The notes under the pieces are model-generated. The model had not been told where the DNA came from and made no database searches. It was given only the letters and a program-made list of their open reading frames with translations. DNA of 64,000 nt from Tetracentron sinense (lineage: Eukaryota > Streptophyta > Magnoliopsida > Trochodendrales > Trochodendraceae). Shown one piece after another: positions 33,041 through 44,520 of the stretch. The DNA lies in assembly GCA_015143295.1 (NCBI GenBank), contig CM026574.1, positions 11,472,938 through 11,536,937 of the forward strand. The letters run 5' to 3'. Both the position numbers and the translations under genes were made by a program. Numbering within the stretch: position 1 is the first letter of the stretch; each line of letters begins with the position of its first letter.

Positions 33041-33992
33041 TAGCTTTTCTTCATTCTAGTTTGGAGAGTGCATCTGCTACACTATGAGGCAGACACAGAA
33101 GACAAAGCCAATGCAAATGCATGATACGAAGATGACAAGGTATGATAGAAAACAAAGTTAGTAATGAGATGTCGAGTACAAGACCTATTACCTTTCCTAA
33201 GGGCAATGGGTAACTCGGGATCAACATTATCAGGACTAGGAGGAAGGATGTTATCTGGATCCGAGGAGGATTCTTGGTGGGGCTCACCAAAATAGGGTAT
33301 CACCACCCTAAACTCATGGAAAACAAGGATCACACTCGCTGAGATATATTCAAAAAACAATGGAATTGATATCAAACAAAAACCAGAATTTCAAGGCCCA
33401 TGAACAGTGAAAAATGACACATGGGGGGGAGTCATCACCATACCTTCAATTCTCATCCAATCTTTGTGAAACTTGTTTCATACAATCCAAAATTTTAATA
33501 TGGACCAAGAATACCAATTTACACTCTCAAAAAACCCCAACAGATCGCACAATTCATTGTTCTAAATCTGATTTTTTTTTTCAAAAATATTTGAGAAATT
33601 CAAAAAACATCTATCTCCAAGCTTCAAATAATTTGAAAATCACCACAATTCTTAAAAAAATGCCGATCTATTAAACCATACAAGATTCACGCGGAACTAT
33701 TCATGCCATTAAAAAAAGAAAAGGCAAGCCTTGATTTCCCACTCTGATACCAAGTTGGTTTGGTTTGATTAGGTTTAGGGTTGTGATTTTCTAGGGTTTG
33801 AGAGAAAGAGAAGAGGAAGAAAAAGAGATTAGGGAAAAATTAGAGAGAGTTAATTGTCTCTCTCCTAGTCTTTCTTATTTATATTTCACTAATGGTATAC
33901 TATTAGTATATAAGAGATACTAATAGTATACCGAGATTACAGTGTATAAAAGAAACATAAACATAAACATAAAAGTGAAGTATTCTTCTACA

Positions 33993-36900
33993 AGGATGGC
34001 ATCTTTTAGGGTTGGAAACCTTTAGCAGAGAGGAGAGAGTTCGAGGGGCTGTCTTTTGTGTGCATGTCTGTATGGTCTGATGAATTGGGGGGTAGGGCAG
34101 GTGTGCAGTGTAATATATGTGCATGTCACGTGTGAGAACCTCTTCTCTCTCTTCATTCTTATTTCCGTATTAGCGCACATGTTATGATTTTATTTCTTTA
34201 CCCTGTTATGGTTTTATTGTCGTATTTGGTCAATTATCGTCTAATTTTAGCTGTTGTATACTGGATTAACAAGCACCAAGCCTTGTGCTTATCTATAGAT
34301 TTCTGTTTTTAAACCTGTTTACCCTTTTAATGGGGTTTGTTATGTTTCATGAGTCCATAAGGATCTCTTCTTTGCAAAACACTAACACAAATACTGCAAC
34401 CAGAGAATTCATCCTCTTATCCTTTCCGTATTTAACTACTTTCTTCTCATATCCTATATTGCTTTTGATGGTGAAAACTCTGTTCAGTTTGCTTAGGTCT
34501 GAGGTTTGTGATTTTCTGTCTACATTGACTCATGACCATTGTATCCTAGGTATTGATCGTTGATGCTAGTGACCCATGGGAATGGAGAGCACGTCTTATA
34601 GCAGAGGCGAACTCTACCTCAGGGACAGCATGCACAATACAATTCTTAGTTTTGAATTTCGATAAGTGGCCCTAACTTCTAATTTTGTTTGGTTAAACAC
34701 ATAGATTGTGACTTAATCTTCTTATCTAAGATTCTCTGCTTTGTACTACTTTATTGCCGATTATATGGGAATTTCTATTTTTTTTCTGCATTTTAGAGTA
34801 TTTGATTTGTTTTCTGTTACCCATCCAAGTGTTGATGAGCTCAGGCTAAGATTCTGCACCAGTCATCTCTCATTAGCCACACTAGGGCATCCCTTGAATT
34901 TTCTTGTTAAGATCATTAAGTAGAGTGGGCAAAATGAACCATGGCCAACAATTTCGACATATCTACATGTTAGGCCACCCTCTCGATTGACTCATCATCA
35001 TGTCATAGGATTGGGTGGAGTTTTTCTACACCGGCTGCCAAACCCTCTGGATTGACTGCAGAACAAAAATAGCTCAGGTTTTGGACTACTCTAACAGTGC
35101 AATTAGGAGACTTCATTTGGATAGTATCCGAAGTGTCTAATTCAATTAGCAATATAGTATGAATTGATTAGATGGTTAGAATTATCAGAAAGGTTTGAGT
35201 ACTTCAACCAATATGCAGGTGGTTGTAGTCATTTTGGAGTATCCAATCAACTCCCTGACATTGTAGTCATCCATGAAAAAATTCCTTTTAGGCTATCTGA
35301 AGTCCATGTGACTTGCAAAGGAGATAGGAGAGGAGTAGTAAGAGAGTCATCTGTGAAAGGGGCTTAAAGCCTTAAGGTCCTTTTCTGAAATGGTTGTCCT
35401 TTCATAGGTGTGAATAGCATATATTTGCAAACAGAGGCCCAAATGGTGGAGCTTGGGCTGGGTTATACCCAAAATTGACTAACCCAATCCCAAAAACTCT
35501 AGGTACATTGTGTTGGCTTCTTTAACGTTTCATTGGTCTTGGTTTGGGAAATCACCCAACTTAATGTCGGGAAGGGCTCGGTTGAGGTAAGTGCTACCTG
35601 AACTAACTTGAACCTCACTATGTATATATGTATATGGGAAAAAGGTCTTTTGCAAGTCAATGGAGCTAAAAAGAAGGATGCACATGTTTATTTGCCTATT
35701 TTTTCTATTTAAAAGAAAAAGAAACATGTCTCCTCAGACGCGCAAGAAACATGCTCATTCATTTGCACATGGTGAAGGGCTATTAGGCTGAAACTTGCCA
35801 CAGAGTGGGAGGCTGAGATGGTGAAACATGTGGACCCCTTTGGGCATGCCATCTCAGCTGCCACATGTAGAAAAAATCCACCCAGGCAGACTAATTTTGG
35901 CTGCAATGTCAGTGCTGGAAACCCATCCCCTCTACATGTGTAAGAACATATTATATGATAGTGTATTATGCATAAATATAATTATCAATTTTTATATGAC
36001 AGTTATGAGACCCAATGCCAACCTGACCAACCCGAACTGGGTTAGGGTTAAGTAATTTAGATTTAGGTGCTACTTGGATTGAGTACCTTGGGTTGTTTCA
36101 TGGGTTGGGTCCAGTTATGAGTTGAATTCTTAGGGTGGGCTTGGGTTGGCTCCAACCTGACCTGAATTACTCTCTTAGAATTTAGTTACCAGTAGGAAAT
36201 TTCTTTCACTCAACTACAGAAATGGCCGATTACCTAACATGTGGACAGGGATAGTAAAAAGACCATAGGCTGGGTAATAATGGCCTAGAAATCTTACATT
36301 TGTCTCGAATTCTATCCAATATTTTTATATCCCCAAACTCAATTTTAGAAGGGGAGAGTTTTAGGAGATGGAAAAGGTGTCTCTGAGTCTGGGAATTGGC
36401 CCAAATGTGAGTGCATTTTCCATGTGAAAGTCACAGTTCCTTATTTGGGTGAAACTTTAGCCTTTTTTCTGGGTAAATTCTATTCTATTAGAACAGTAAC
36501 TGAGCTTGATACCAATACAAGCCTTGTCTTACAGGTTCATTCTATTTATGTTATTTTAGTAAATCAAACATCATTGAGAATTTACTCTTCCTCCACGACT
36601 GCCATATACTCATGCAAACTGGATTTAGAGGACTCTAGATTAGGCACATTTATGGGGAGGCCAATAGCCTAGCAACATATAGATTGGCAAATTTTGAGCA
36701 GAAAATGCAGATGGAACTTGTTTGGTGGGGGGGATCTTCCTCTTAGGTTTACGGAGTTTATTAGATCCGATTTGGTGGGCAGGGCTCTTCCTTCCTCATC
36801 TGGGTTTATTCAGTGTCTTTTTATGTTGTAATTTTCACTCTTAATCTAATCTCTAAAATAGCATTCACCTTTAGACATAGTCACTAATGTGATAAACCAC

Positions 36901-37508
36901 GGAGATTCTTGTCTTGTTTGCACTCTCATTTTTCGTGCCACAAGAATAAAAGCCCACTTATTTGTGGCTCGGATTATCCGACTCTGTGAGGTTTACAGAG
37001 AGTCAATGAGGTGGGGCCTTTGATTGGACGGCATTCCAACCATTACATGTGTGCCAAGTAGATTGTCAGCAGGTCTAAACAATGAAAGAAGATGAAGAAA
37101 AGGAGAGTGCCAATGAGCCCTAATATCATTATCAAAATCAGATACATAGACGAGTACAAAGTACACGACTAAACAATCCTAATGCAATGTCGATCGTCCA
37201 TATCAATATAACAGAGTTTCTTTTGTTTCTTAGATGATAAAAGAGAATATTATGAAAAGAACAGCCAAAGAGGAAGAACACAAAGTCACAAAGACATATA
37301 TACATACATTTATATTGAGAGAGCGAGAGAGATTACATCTCATGTTAGTAATATCTGTTCTTAGAAATTGCATTTCTTGTTTATTGATATGATACTTATT
37401 CCTTACAAGACAAATCTCAAAGTAAATTCCAAAACATGTGCACCATGATATTCACATACTGAGAGGGGGGAGGGAGAGACAGAGAAACTCCACACCATGG
37501 TTTAAACT
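33993..37508. other. Intergenic, no gene recognised
   Basis: No credible exon was found in 3.5 kb. The stretch 36005-36180 is rich in AACCCAACCC and TGGGTTGGG motifs, like the interiors of the hAT MITEs in this window, but no terminal repeats were fixed. The segment next to 37509 contains the likely 3' untranslated region of the ABCG gene. Confidence 0.5.
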
Positions 37509-39404
37509 TCAAACAAGGGTTCCCCTGAGACTCCTCTCAGAGCATCTACATCTAAGGATGACATAAGAAATGAACCTGTAAACCAATATGAAGCAGACCA
37601 TGATCACTACATTCCTCCACCTACTCTCCTCTCCAAACCCTTCCTCTCTAAGAACATCCTCTCCACTCACCACACATGCACCAAACATATAATCCAAGCA
37701 CTTCCCTGAACCAGAGAACTCATTTATCAAGAAACCTTCAAATGGGTACTTGAAAAGTGATATATAATGCATGAAGATCCAATAATTCGGCATCCCATCC
37801 TTTGATATGAAGTACCCGGAGAACAGAAAGAACGATCCCATCACACCCGATATCACTGAGTTCCCCACAATGAAATTAGGCACAAGAGCGCTGAAACAAA
37901 CCACAACCGAGTTCGCCGTGTACAGAATCAACCAAATTAGTAACAAGAAATACATAAAAGCTGTAAAATTCCGATTGAGACCCACGAGCCAGTACAGTGG
38001 TATGGAGAATAACACGGCGAGGATGAGCAGAAAGGGCAGGAAGACAAGGCCATTGGCAATTGCATAAGATGAGATCCTGTAGCTTCCACAGGAGGTCTCC
38101 TTCATTAAAATCTCCCTCTCTTGTAAGAAGATAGGCAGAGCTTCTGTAGTGCAAGATAACAAGAATGTCAGGATAAATGCAAACAGACCTACTCTTTCTT
38201 CGCCACCAACTAGATCATCTTTGAGATGATAAAAGATCGAACCCAAGACCATCCCAGCAATCAACATCTGAAGTGTCCTGCACGCAAAGAGCTCCTTGGT
38301 TCGAAAAATGTTCTTCGAGTACCTATGAGTGAGTATAACTGTTTCTTGAAATCTAGTATTGGCGAAGCCATATGGAAGATCAATCCCAACATTAATGATT
38401 TCTTCATCAACCACTTTAGATTGTTGAAAGAGTTGTTGAAGAGTGAACTTACCACTTCTAACCTCACCTTCATTCCCCCTTATAAATTTTGGCTGTGGTA
38501 GTTCTTGGTGTACTTTTTCTTGTTGCAGAGTTTCAATGGCGTCAATGGCAAATTCCACAACATTGACATGAAGAGGGAGTTGCAATCCCATCAATCTCAA
38601 CTGCAGCCCGAGCTGATCAACGGTCCCGTGGTGCAAGACAGAGCCATTAGCCAGCAGAAGAACAGAATTGAACAGCTTCACAATTCGAAAACCAGGCTGA
38701 TGAATACTGAGAATTATGGTCCGACCTCGAGTCTCCGCCATAGTCTTCAGCATATTGATGATCTGAAGTGCTGACGTACTATCTAGTCCTGACGTGGGTT
38801 CGTCAAGAATCAACACGCTAGGGTCATGTACCACTTCGACACCAATCGAAACACGGCGCCTCTCACCGCCCGAGATCCCACGGACCCTATCATCGCCTAC
38901 TCGAGTACCCGCCACATGTTCCAGGCCCAGCTCCTGGATTAGTGACTTAACTCTGGAGACCAACTCCGAAGGGGGGAGCCTTAGCCGGAGCTTTGCGCTG
39001 AACATGAGGGTCTCCTCGACGGTGAGGAGGGGGAAGAGGGTGTCTTTTTGTGTCACATAGCCTGATATCTTCTTGAATCGGGCTTTGTCAAAGGGCTTTT
39101 GATTGACGAAGAGCGACTTTGTTTGTGGGGTGAGTTTGCCGGCGAAAATCTCCAAGAGGGTCGACTTCCCGGCTCCGCTCGGGCCGACGATGGCGAGAAT
39201 CTCCCATGGTTTTGCATAACAATTTATGTCCTTTAGGACATGCCGGATTCTGGGCCTTGTTTCTTTGGCCTTCTCTAGTTCTTGAAGTTCTTGATGATTG
39301 TGCTGTTGTTCTTTGGTGAAGATCTTAAATGGATTTGATCTTTTTTGAGTGTAGATCTTGTAGTTGATGCCTATTGCTTCTATCTCACAACCTTGTTTCG
39401 TCAT
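37509..39404 (-). CDS. ABCG5: ABCG half-transporter, ABCG5-like
   Basis: An intronless 631-codon frame whose ATG (MTKQGCEIEAIGINYKIY) matches the start remembered for Arabidopsis ABCG5 (WBC5). The order is nucleotide-binding domain first, membrane domain second, as in half-size ABCG proteins. Walker A GPSGAGKST is at 74-82, the Q-loop glutamine at 119 (VTQKD), signature ISGGERRR at 177-184, Walker B VLILDEPTSGLD at 197-208 and the switch histidine at 235 (SIHQPG). About six hydrophobic segments follow, roughly 372-392, 405-425, 448-475, 481-503, 511-533 and 598-617. The C-terminus VILRCRCSERS is conserved. All catalytic residues are present. The family works as dimers in the plasma membrane. 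ABCG5 in Arabidopsis has been linked to cuticle formation, and substrate transfer by homology is inference. Confidence 0.96.
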   Translation of the reverse strand: MTKQGCEIEAIGINYKIYTQKRSNPFKIFTKEQQHNHQELQELEKAKETRPRIRHVLKDINCYAKPWEILAIVGPSGAGKSTLLEIFAGKLTPQTKSLFVNQKPFDKARFKKISGYVTQKDTLFPLLTVEETLMFSAKLRLRLPPSELVSRVKSLIQELGLEHVAGTRVGDDRVRGISGGERRRVSIGVEVVHDPSVLILDEPTSGLDSTSALQIINMLKTMAETRGRTIILSIHQPGFRIVKLFNSVLLLANGSVLHHGTVDQLGLQLRLMGLQLPLHVNVVEFAIDAIETLQQEKVHQELPQPKFIRGNEGEVRSGKFTLQQLFQQSKVVDEEIINVGIDLPYGFANTRFQETVILTHRYSKNIFRTKELFACRTLQMLIAGMVLGSIFYHLKDDLVGGEERVGLFAFILTFLLSCTTEALPIFLQEREILMKETSCGSYRISSYAIANGLVFLPFLLILAVLFSIPLYWLVGLNRNFTAFMYFLLLIWLILYTANSVVVCFSALVPNFIVGNSVISGVMGSFFLFSGYFISKDGMPNYWIFMHYISLFKYPFEGFLINEFSGSGKCLDYMFGACVVSGEDVLREEGFGEESRWRNVVIMVCFILVYRFISYVILRCRCSERSLRGTLV

Positions 39405-40719
39405 TGATGCAGCTCTTTCTCTATACTCTCTTTGCTTCTCTAGCTCAGCTTGTACTAATACTACTAGTAGTACTCTTTTATCTCACTTTCTCTCCTTTTT
39501 TTGTGGTATAAAATCATGGAGAATGCAACCCCACTTTCTCTACAGGAGGAACATGTGTCCTCACTTTTTCCGGCTGCTAACGCTTTAATATTTATGGGAA
39601 AAGTGATGCCACGTGTTCGATTTGTAGAGAAAGTGGGGAAGAGAGAAATTGGGGTAGCATTCCCTTTCAAATCAGAGCTTTGGTCTGATTTCAAATATGT
39701 CATGGTGAGTGGTTCAAAGAGATTAGATGCAATGACCATTACCTCCTCTATTTTGTTATATGCTTCACGTGCACTTCTTGTTGCCAATATGCTATTTTAA
39801 TATGTGGAAAATCTATTTCCTTCCTTATGCAACTTACGTGTTCCAATCTCGCTCCTTCTCAATCTCAATAAAGGTGGTAAGTTATGACCTGACGCGTCAA
39901 CATATACAAACTTTTGGTATATGTCAGCCGTAGGCCGCATCTCTGGTTATCTGTTCTTATTAGTTGAATGGGCATATCAATCACTACACTTTTTAAGTTC
40001 TTTCACTCAAATCTTTCTTATGAGAAACACGCTTTCTACCATTTGAACAGTCAAATCGGTTAACTCTTTACATACTTAGTATATATTATCAATAAACTCA
40101 AAATTTATAAATTATTGTAGTTTTGAAATATTAATAATTTCTTTATCTTATATTCTTTAAGAGGTTGGGTTAGGGTCGAGGGATTTCTCATTGGGTTGGG
40201 TTTGGGTTCGCATTTTCAAAACGGATCTGATTAGGTGACTTGTTGATAATCTAGCTCAAGCTAATAGTGAATGGGGATTAAGCCTCTTCAGTCTCATACT
40301 CTCATATAAACTTGAGTCTATGTAAGCTTACGTGTGTTATGCACCGTCCATTTGGGGATCAATGGGAGACCATTTAATCTGATAGCCTGCGAGGTATTGG
40401 ATTACCGCATACACAAAATTAGGTTAATTAGAAATAAAAAGGAGTTATGGGGAATTTGACTATAACATGGGGGCTAGTTTTGTCATAATGGGATACAAAG
40501 AAGTACGGCCGTAGCGTTTTGGAAATATGCAAAACCTAGGGAAGTGAGTAGGGGGGAGGCAGTGGTCCCATAGCTCCTCTGGTTCCTGGCTGAAATCACA
40601 TGAAAATTTGTGGCTCAAATCCAGTGAGATCTTTTTCTGTTTTTCTGCATCTACCACTTCTGTTGTCCCCTTCATTTCTTTTTTAATCCTCTTTCCTTTT
40701 GTTGGCCTTTGTACATGGC
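39405..40719. other. 5' flank of the ABCG5-like gene and intergenic sequence
   Basis: The first few hundred bases should hold the leader and promoter on the minus strand. ATTTTATACC at 39505-39514 (minus strand) is a weak TATA candidate about 100 bases from the ATG. 40155-40230 contains TTGGGTTAGGG and TTGGGTTGGG motifs resembling hAT MITE interiors. No other gene is visible. Confidence 0.45.
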
Positions 40720-40735
40720 TAAGCTATTATTTGTT

Positions 40736-40914
40736 TGTTTTCTTCCTTAAGCTATCATTTACCTAAGTCAGTAGGATTAGTGATTAGTTTGGAGATTGGA
40801 GCTCTTGGGCGATGAGATTAGAGCTCTTGCAGTCTCATCACCTGAGGGATTAGATCCCTAAACCTCCCTCAACAGAGAGGCCACACCCCCACCATTGACG
40901 CAAGAGTAAGGGTG
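40736..40914 (-). mobile_element. tRNA-derived SINE, minus strand, TSD 16 bp
   Basis: TAAGCTATTATTTGTT occurs at 40720-40735 and 40915-40930, a perfect 16-bp target duplication. On the minus strand the body has CAATGGTGGGGGTGTGGCCT (A-box side) and AGGGATCTAATCCCT (B-box stem). It closely follows the SINE at 18688, with a longer 3' part. The decayed tail is the T-rich stretch at 40736-40750. Confidence 0.85.
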
Positions 40915-40982
40915 TAAGCTATTATTTGTTGGTAAGTGAAATAAGGGAACCATATTATTAAGTCACGTATATTTGTTATAAT

Positions 40983-41262
40983 GGGAATGGTATAATTCAC
41001 TATAATTAAGTGAACTTGTTAACTTTCAACAGTCTCCTTTAATCTTATGTATTGTGAACCATTCTATGGAAATGTGTTTTGATATTTTTGTAAGAGACAA
41101 TTCATTAAATAAGGGCGACAAATGTATAATAAAAATCAAATTGTATTTTTTTTTCTATTGTATTTAATGTCTGATCCCTTATGAAAAGATTAAAATATCC
41201 TTAATTTTAGTAATTAACACATAAGTAAAAATGTCTTGATAATGGTTAACAAGTTTTACACA
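40983..41262. mobile_element. MITE family M1, copy 1
   Basis: The copy begins GGGAATGGTATAATTCACT and shares the ordered phrases GTGAACTTGTTAA, GAGACAATTCATTAAATAAG, TTGTATTTAATG and ATGAAAAG with the other M1 copies. The right end is degraded. Confidence 0.7.
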
Positions 41263-41472
41263 TTAACCTTATGTTTGGTTGCCGAGAAAATAAGTAAAAA
41301 CATGGAAAAGAAAAGAAAATTAGACAAATCATAACTACGAATTGTATTAGAAATCTGAAATTTTCTTTTCTTTTCTATGTTTTCACATATTTTCTCGGCA
41401 ACTACACATAGCACATAGCATAAGTGAATGTTAGCAACTTCCTTATTTTAAAGATCTAAATATTTATATAAA

Positions 41473-41776
41473 GGGGAATTTTATCCTTTCACTCATGTGT
41501 TAAATTGTTAACCTGACCTTTATTACTCATATGTATTAAATACAAATCTATTAAATGTTAAAATATTTTAGTATTTTCTTATGAGACAATTCATTAAATA
41601 AGAGAGACAAATTATGTAAGAAAAGTCAAACTCTATTTTCTCTTGTATTTAATGATTGGTCCACCGTAAAAGGACTAAACTATTCTTAACTTTAATGAAT
41701 TTTGCTAAATAATGCAAGATAAAAATGTCTTTGTGAAGGTTAATAAGTTCATGCAAAATGAATGTTAACAACACCC
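41473..41776. mobile_element. MITE family M1, copy 2
   Basis: The left end is GGGGAATTTTATCCTTTCACT and the right end GAATGTTAACAACACCC. The interior has GAGACAATTCATTAAATAAG and CTTGTATTTAATGATTGGTCC, as in copies 1, 4 and 6. Confidence 0.75.
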
Positions 41777-41804
41777 TTGTATAAATTAATGGGAAATAGT
41801 TAAC

Positions 41805-41963
41805 GTACCCATGAATCCTATTTCTATGGAAAACATTTAAGAGGGGGGGGGGGGGGGGGGGATCCACCAATAGGTGGATGCCTTAGATTTGGAAATAGGA
41901 GTGGGGGGGGGGGATCCACCAATAGGTGGATGCCTTAGGTTTGGAAATAGGATCCATGGGTAC
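41805..41963. repeat. Small foldback with duplicated hairpin and G runs
   Basis: Outer inverted ends are GTACCCATGAATCCTATTTC and, at the right, the complement of GTACCCATGGATCCTATTTC. Inside, a unit of a G run (19 G at 41843, then 11 G at 41903) plus GATCCACCAATAGGTGGATGCCTTAG is present twice in tandem. ATCCACC and GGTGGAT can pair as a 7-bp hairpin in each. Likely a small MITE, partly duplicated. Confidence 0.75.
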
Positions 41964-43489
41964 GCCTATCACTGCTCTAAATTAATTGGTGTAGAATTGA
42001 TAAGTGGTGTGATGCAAAGATATCAGTGTTAGTATTGAGTTGAGTAAATGTATGTCCGCATACCTTTAACAATTACAAAAATATATTAAGAGTTTTATTT
42101 TATACAATTGCAGTGATTAGCCCACCACAGATTCGACTATGTAGTCAAATGCCGTATTCGAGTGTCTCTTTTAACATTCTTTTAATTATGGTTAAATTTA
42201 AAAAACTTAAGATTAATATTTTTGTGTTTTTCTTTTTAAAAACTAAGGTCAAATTGCTTAACCTTAGGAGTGAGTGGATTTTAACCACCTTTGATGAATG
42301 TTAAAAAAAGAGGGATAAAAAAAAGACAATGAAAACTACACATTTGAGTATAGTCAAATGTGGCGGTGAGAGGTACCCGTTTTTAGGAGCTCTAGGGTGA
42401 AGCTTACATGGGCTGCATGTGTGTGGTGTGTGTGAGTTTGCATGTGGTGTGTGTGACAGTGTGTGTGTTTGCTTGGGTGGTGTGAGTATTCCCTTGCCTT
42501 TGCCTTCAGTCATTGCCTTGGGGTATGATTGAGGTTACCAAAAAAAAAAAAACCCGCTGTGAGTTAAACATTTCCTTTATAATTAAAAATTATATTCAAA
42601 ATAAGGGCGAATGTTTATGGATAAAAGATGACGTGGCATGAATTTTAATTTTAATTTTTTTGTGTGGACGAGAGCAAAAGAGGAGATTTTGTGGTGGGGC
42701 CACTACTGGAGTTTCCTTGAATTCGTGGCTGTGATTTTATTAAGGTGGTTTTTGTCTCTATTTGAATCTGTAGCTCCCGTGATCTCTCTCCCCCACAAAC
42801 AGAAAACAACCCGTGAACCCATCTTCTCGTTTTCACTTTCTCTCCATGTTCTATTTTTCATTATCTCTCGAGAACTTGATCCTTCGATGACCCTGTGTGT
42901 TGAGGATACAAACTTCTTGTCTGTATCACCATAGTAGTTTCAATGTTAAAGCCTATGATCACGGAAGTCTTTTTTATGAGGTGGTTCCCCCACATCAGCA
43001 ACTAAATGCGGTTTAGGTTGATAGAAGAGTAGAAACAAAGTCATACATGTGTTGCACTGGATCATTCTTCTCTCTGTGGGACCCTTGGTCGACTGGCCAT
43101 CAGTAATTCCAGCTCAAGCCCTAATTTTAATTAAGTCTATAGGGTCTAGTATTTAGGGTGGCTTTGGCTTGGACTATTTTGGTCCTAAAATTTATAATAA
43201 ATTAAGTATTTTAAATAAATTTCAACGATTAAATAAAGAAAAATCAAATCCAAAGGCACCCTTAGTTTGTCCTTATTATGAGATAATCAATGGACATGTT
43301 TTATTAGTTATCAATGAGTTATTAAAATTAGTTTATTAAGATTAGAGGCAGCAATGTACCAAAAATATAAAAATAAAATAAAGGCAGCAACGAGTTGTGT
43401 CGGGTTAAGCACAAAGCGAGCAAACCCTTACCCTGAATTACGTATCCAAACCTGATTTGGTACTTCTAATACATGTGATCGTCAATTAA
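41964..43489. other. Intergenic; possible truncated gene start near 42.9 kb
   Basis: A relative of the repeat at 25.8 kb lies at about 42110-42300. A GTGTGT-rich stretch is at 42415-42470. From 42660 to 42890 the sequence looks like a plant gene promoter and leader, with pyrimidine-rich CTCTCTCCCCCACAAACAG and an ATG at about 42886. The frame from that ATG stops after 16 codons and no donor site was identified. No gene is called. Confidence 0.4.
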
Positions 43490-43499
43490 ATAAACCTCG

Positions 43500-44520
43500 T
43501 ATTAGCTATAATTCCGTAGAATAGTGATTAATATGGAGTGTTGAACCACAGAAGATTGCTTTGGTTTTGTTGCCTTTTTCTCAAGATTAATTCTAAGTCA
43601 ATGGATACCAAGGTTTATTGTTTTTAACCTAAGAACAAAACTTGAACTAATGAATTCTATTTTAACTAATTAAATTAAGAGCTTTCGGTGATATAATGAG
43701 AAAAGATCTAAGGTGTTTAAATCCACCAATAGCTTCATAATTAAATCTGCATGTATTCATCCAGGCATCTCAAGTGCAAATAATAGGGATGAGATTGACT
43801 ACAAGCTTCAACTCATCAAAATGAGAATGATTCAATGGATCAAACTCTCGGCATATCCTATCTTCAGTTAGCACGGGTGATACATACTAAACTAGGGTTG
43901 TGAAATCACTTAACTTCCTGAGGCATAAAATATTCTATAATTTAATTCTTCAACAGTAAAACTATTGCATAAAATCCATACCAACAATCACCGAAAAATG
44001 ATATAAATGATTTCAATCTCAACACAATAAAACCTAAGACAAAAATAAGATCATGTTGAAATCGATTATAAACTCAATAATTTGGTTGAAGAACAATCCC
44101 TTCATTATGTAATTATTGTTTACAAAATAGAGAAAACCTAAATAAAATACAAGAGATATTACTTAACTAGGGTTTCATTTAAATCCTAGAAAAAGAGATT
44201 AGTTCATGCTGAGAGCGAAGGATACTGCTTTCGATGAAGAACCCATCTTCCAACCTTCACAGATCTCTAGAGTCTTCTTCAAAATTTCCAAAATTCAGAA
44301 CTCCTGTATGAGGATATCACTTTCTTATTTATAGAGAAGGGGAGACGCTACTAATTTGGCTTTAGAAATTCTCAAAATGGTCAAAAACTGATTTTTCATG
44401 CAACTCAACACAGACCCAAAACAACAAGAATATAAATTTCTTCCTACCAATATAGTGATTTTAATATAAACAATAAGAAAGAGTTAGATTTAAAGCAAGA
44501 AAAACAAGATCAAACATGTT
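43500..44520 (-). mobile_element. Second copy of the Gypsy LTR seen at 7338
   Basis: GGTTTTGTTGCCTTTTTCTCAAGATTAATTC, GAAAAGATCTAAGGTGTTTAAATCCACCA and neighbouring phrases align with 7420-7600 in the same order. On the minus strand a TATA box CTCTATAAATAAG is present at about 44325-44340. No primer site or gag was seen at its edges, so this is a solo or truncated LTR. Confidence 0.55.

Larger units (their letters stand above)
31090..33992 (-). mobile_element. Decayed Ty1/Copia element with both LTRs
   Basis: Direct repeats at 31090-31356 and 33757-33992 are LTRs. Both run from TGATTTGGTTTGATTAGG-like sequence through a GAAGAGGAAGA stretch and ACTATTAGTATA to GAAGTATTCTTCTACA. On the minus strand the element starts TGTAGAAGAATACTTC. 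Next to the 5' LTR is TGGTATCAGAGT (33741-33752), an initiator-tRNA primer site. Next to the 3' LTR is a run of 16 G, the polypurine tract (31357-31372 as C). Only AGGA is shared by the flanks, so a target duplication is doubtful. The interior of 2.4 kb is too short for a full Copia and has lost most of gag and integrase. Confidence 0.85.

Noticed and set aside
37807-39060. Plus-strand open frames of 70-92 codons
   Set aside because: Antisense shadows of the ABCG5-like gene.
42301-42513. Minus-strand frame rich in Thr-His-Ser-Pro
   Set aside because: It reads through a GTGTGT-rich low-complexity tract and has no other support.
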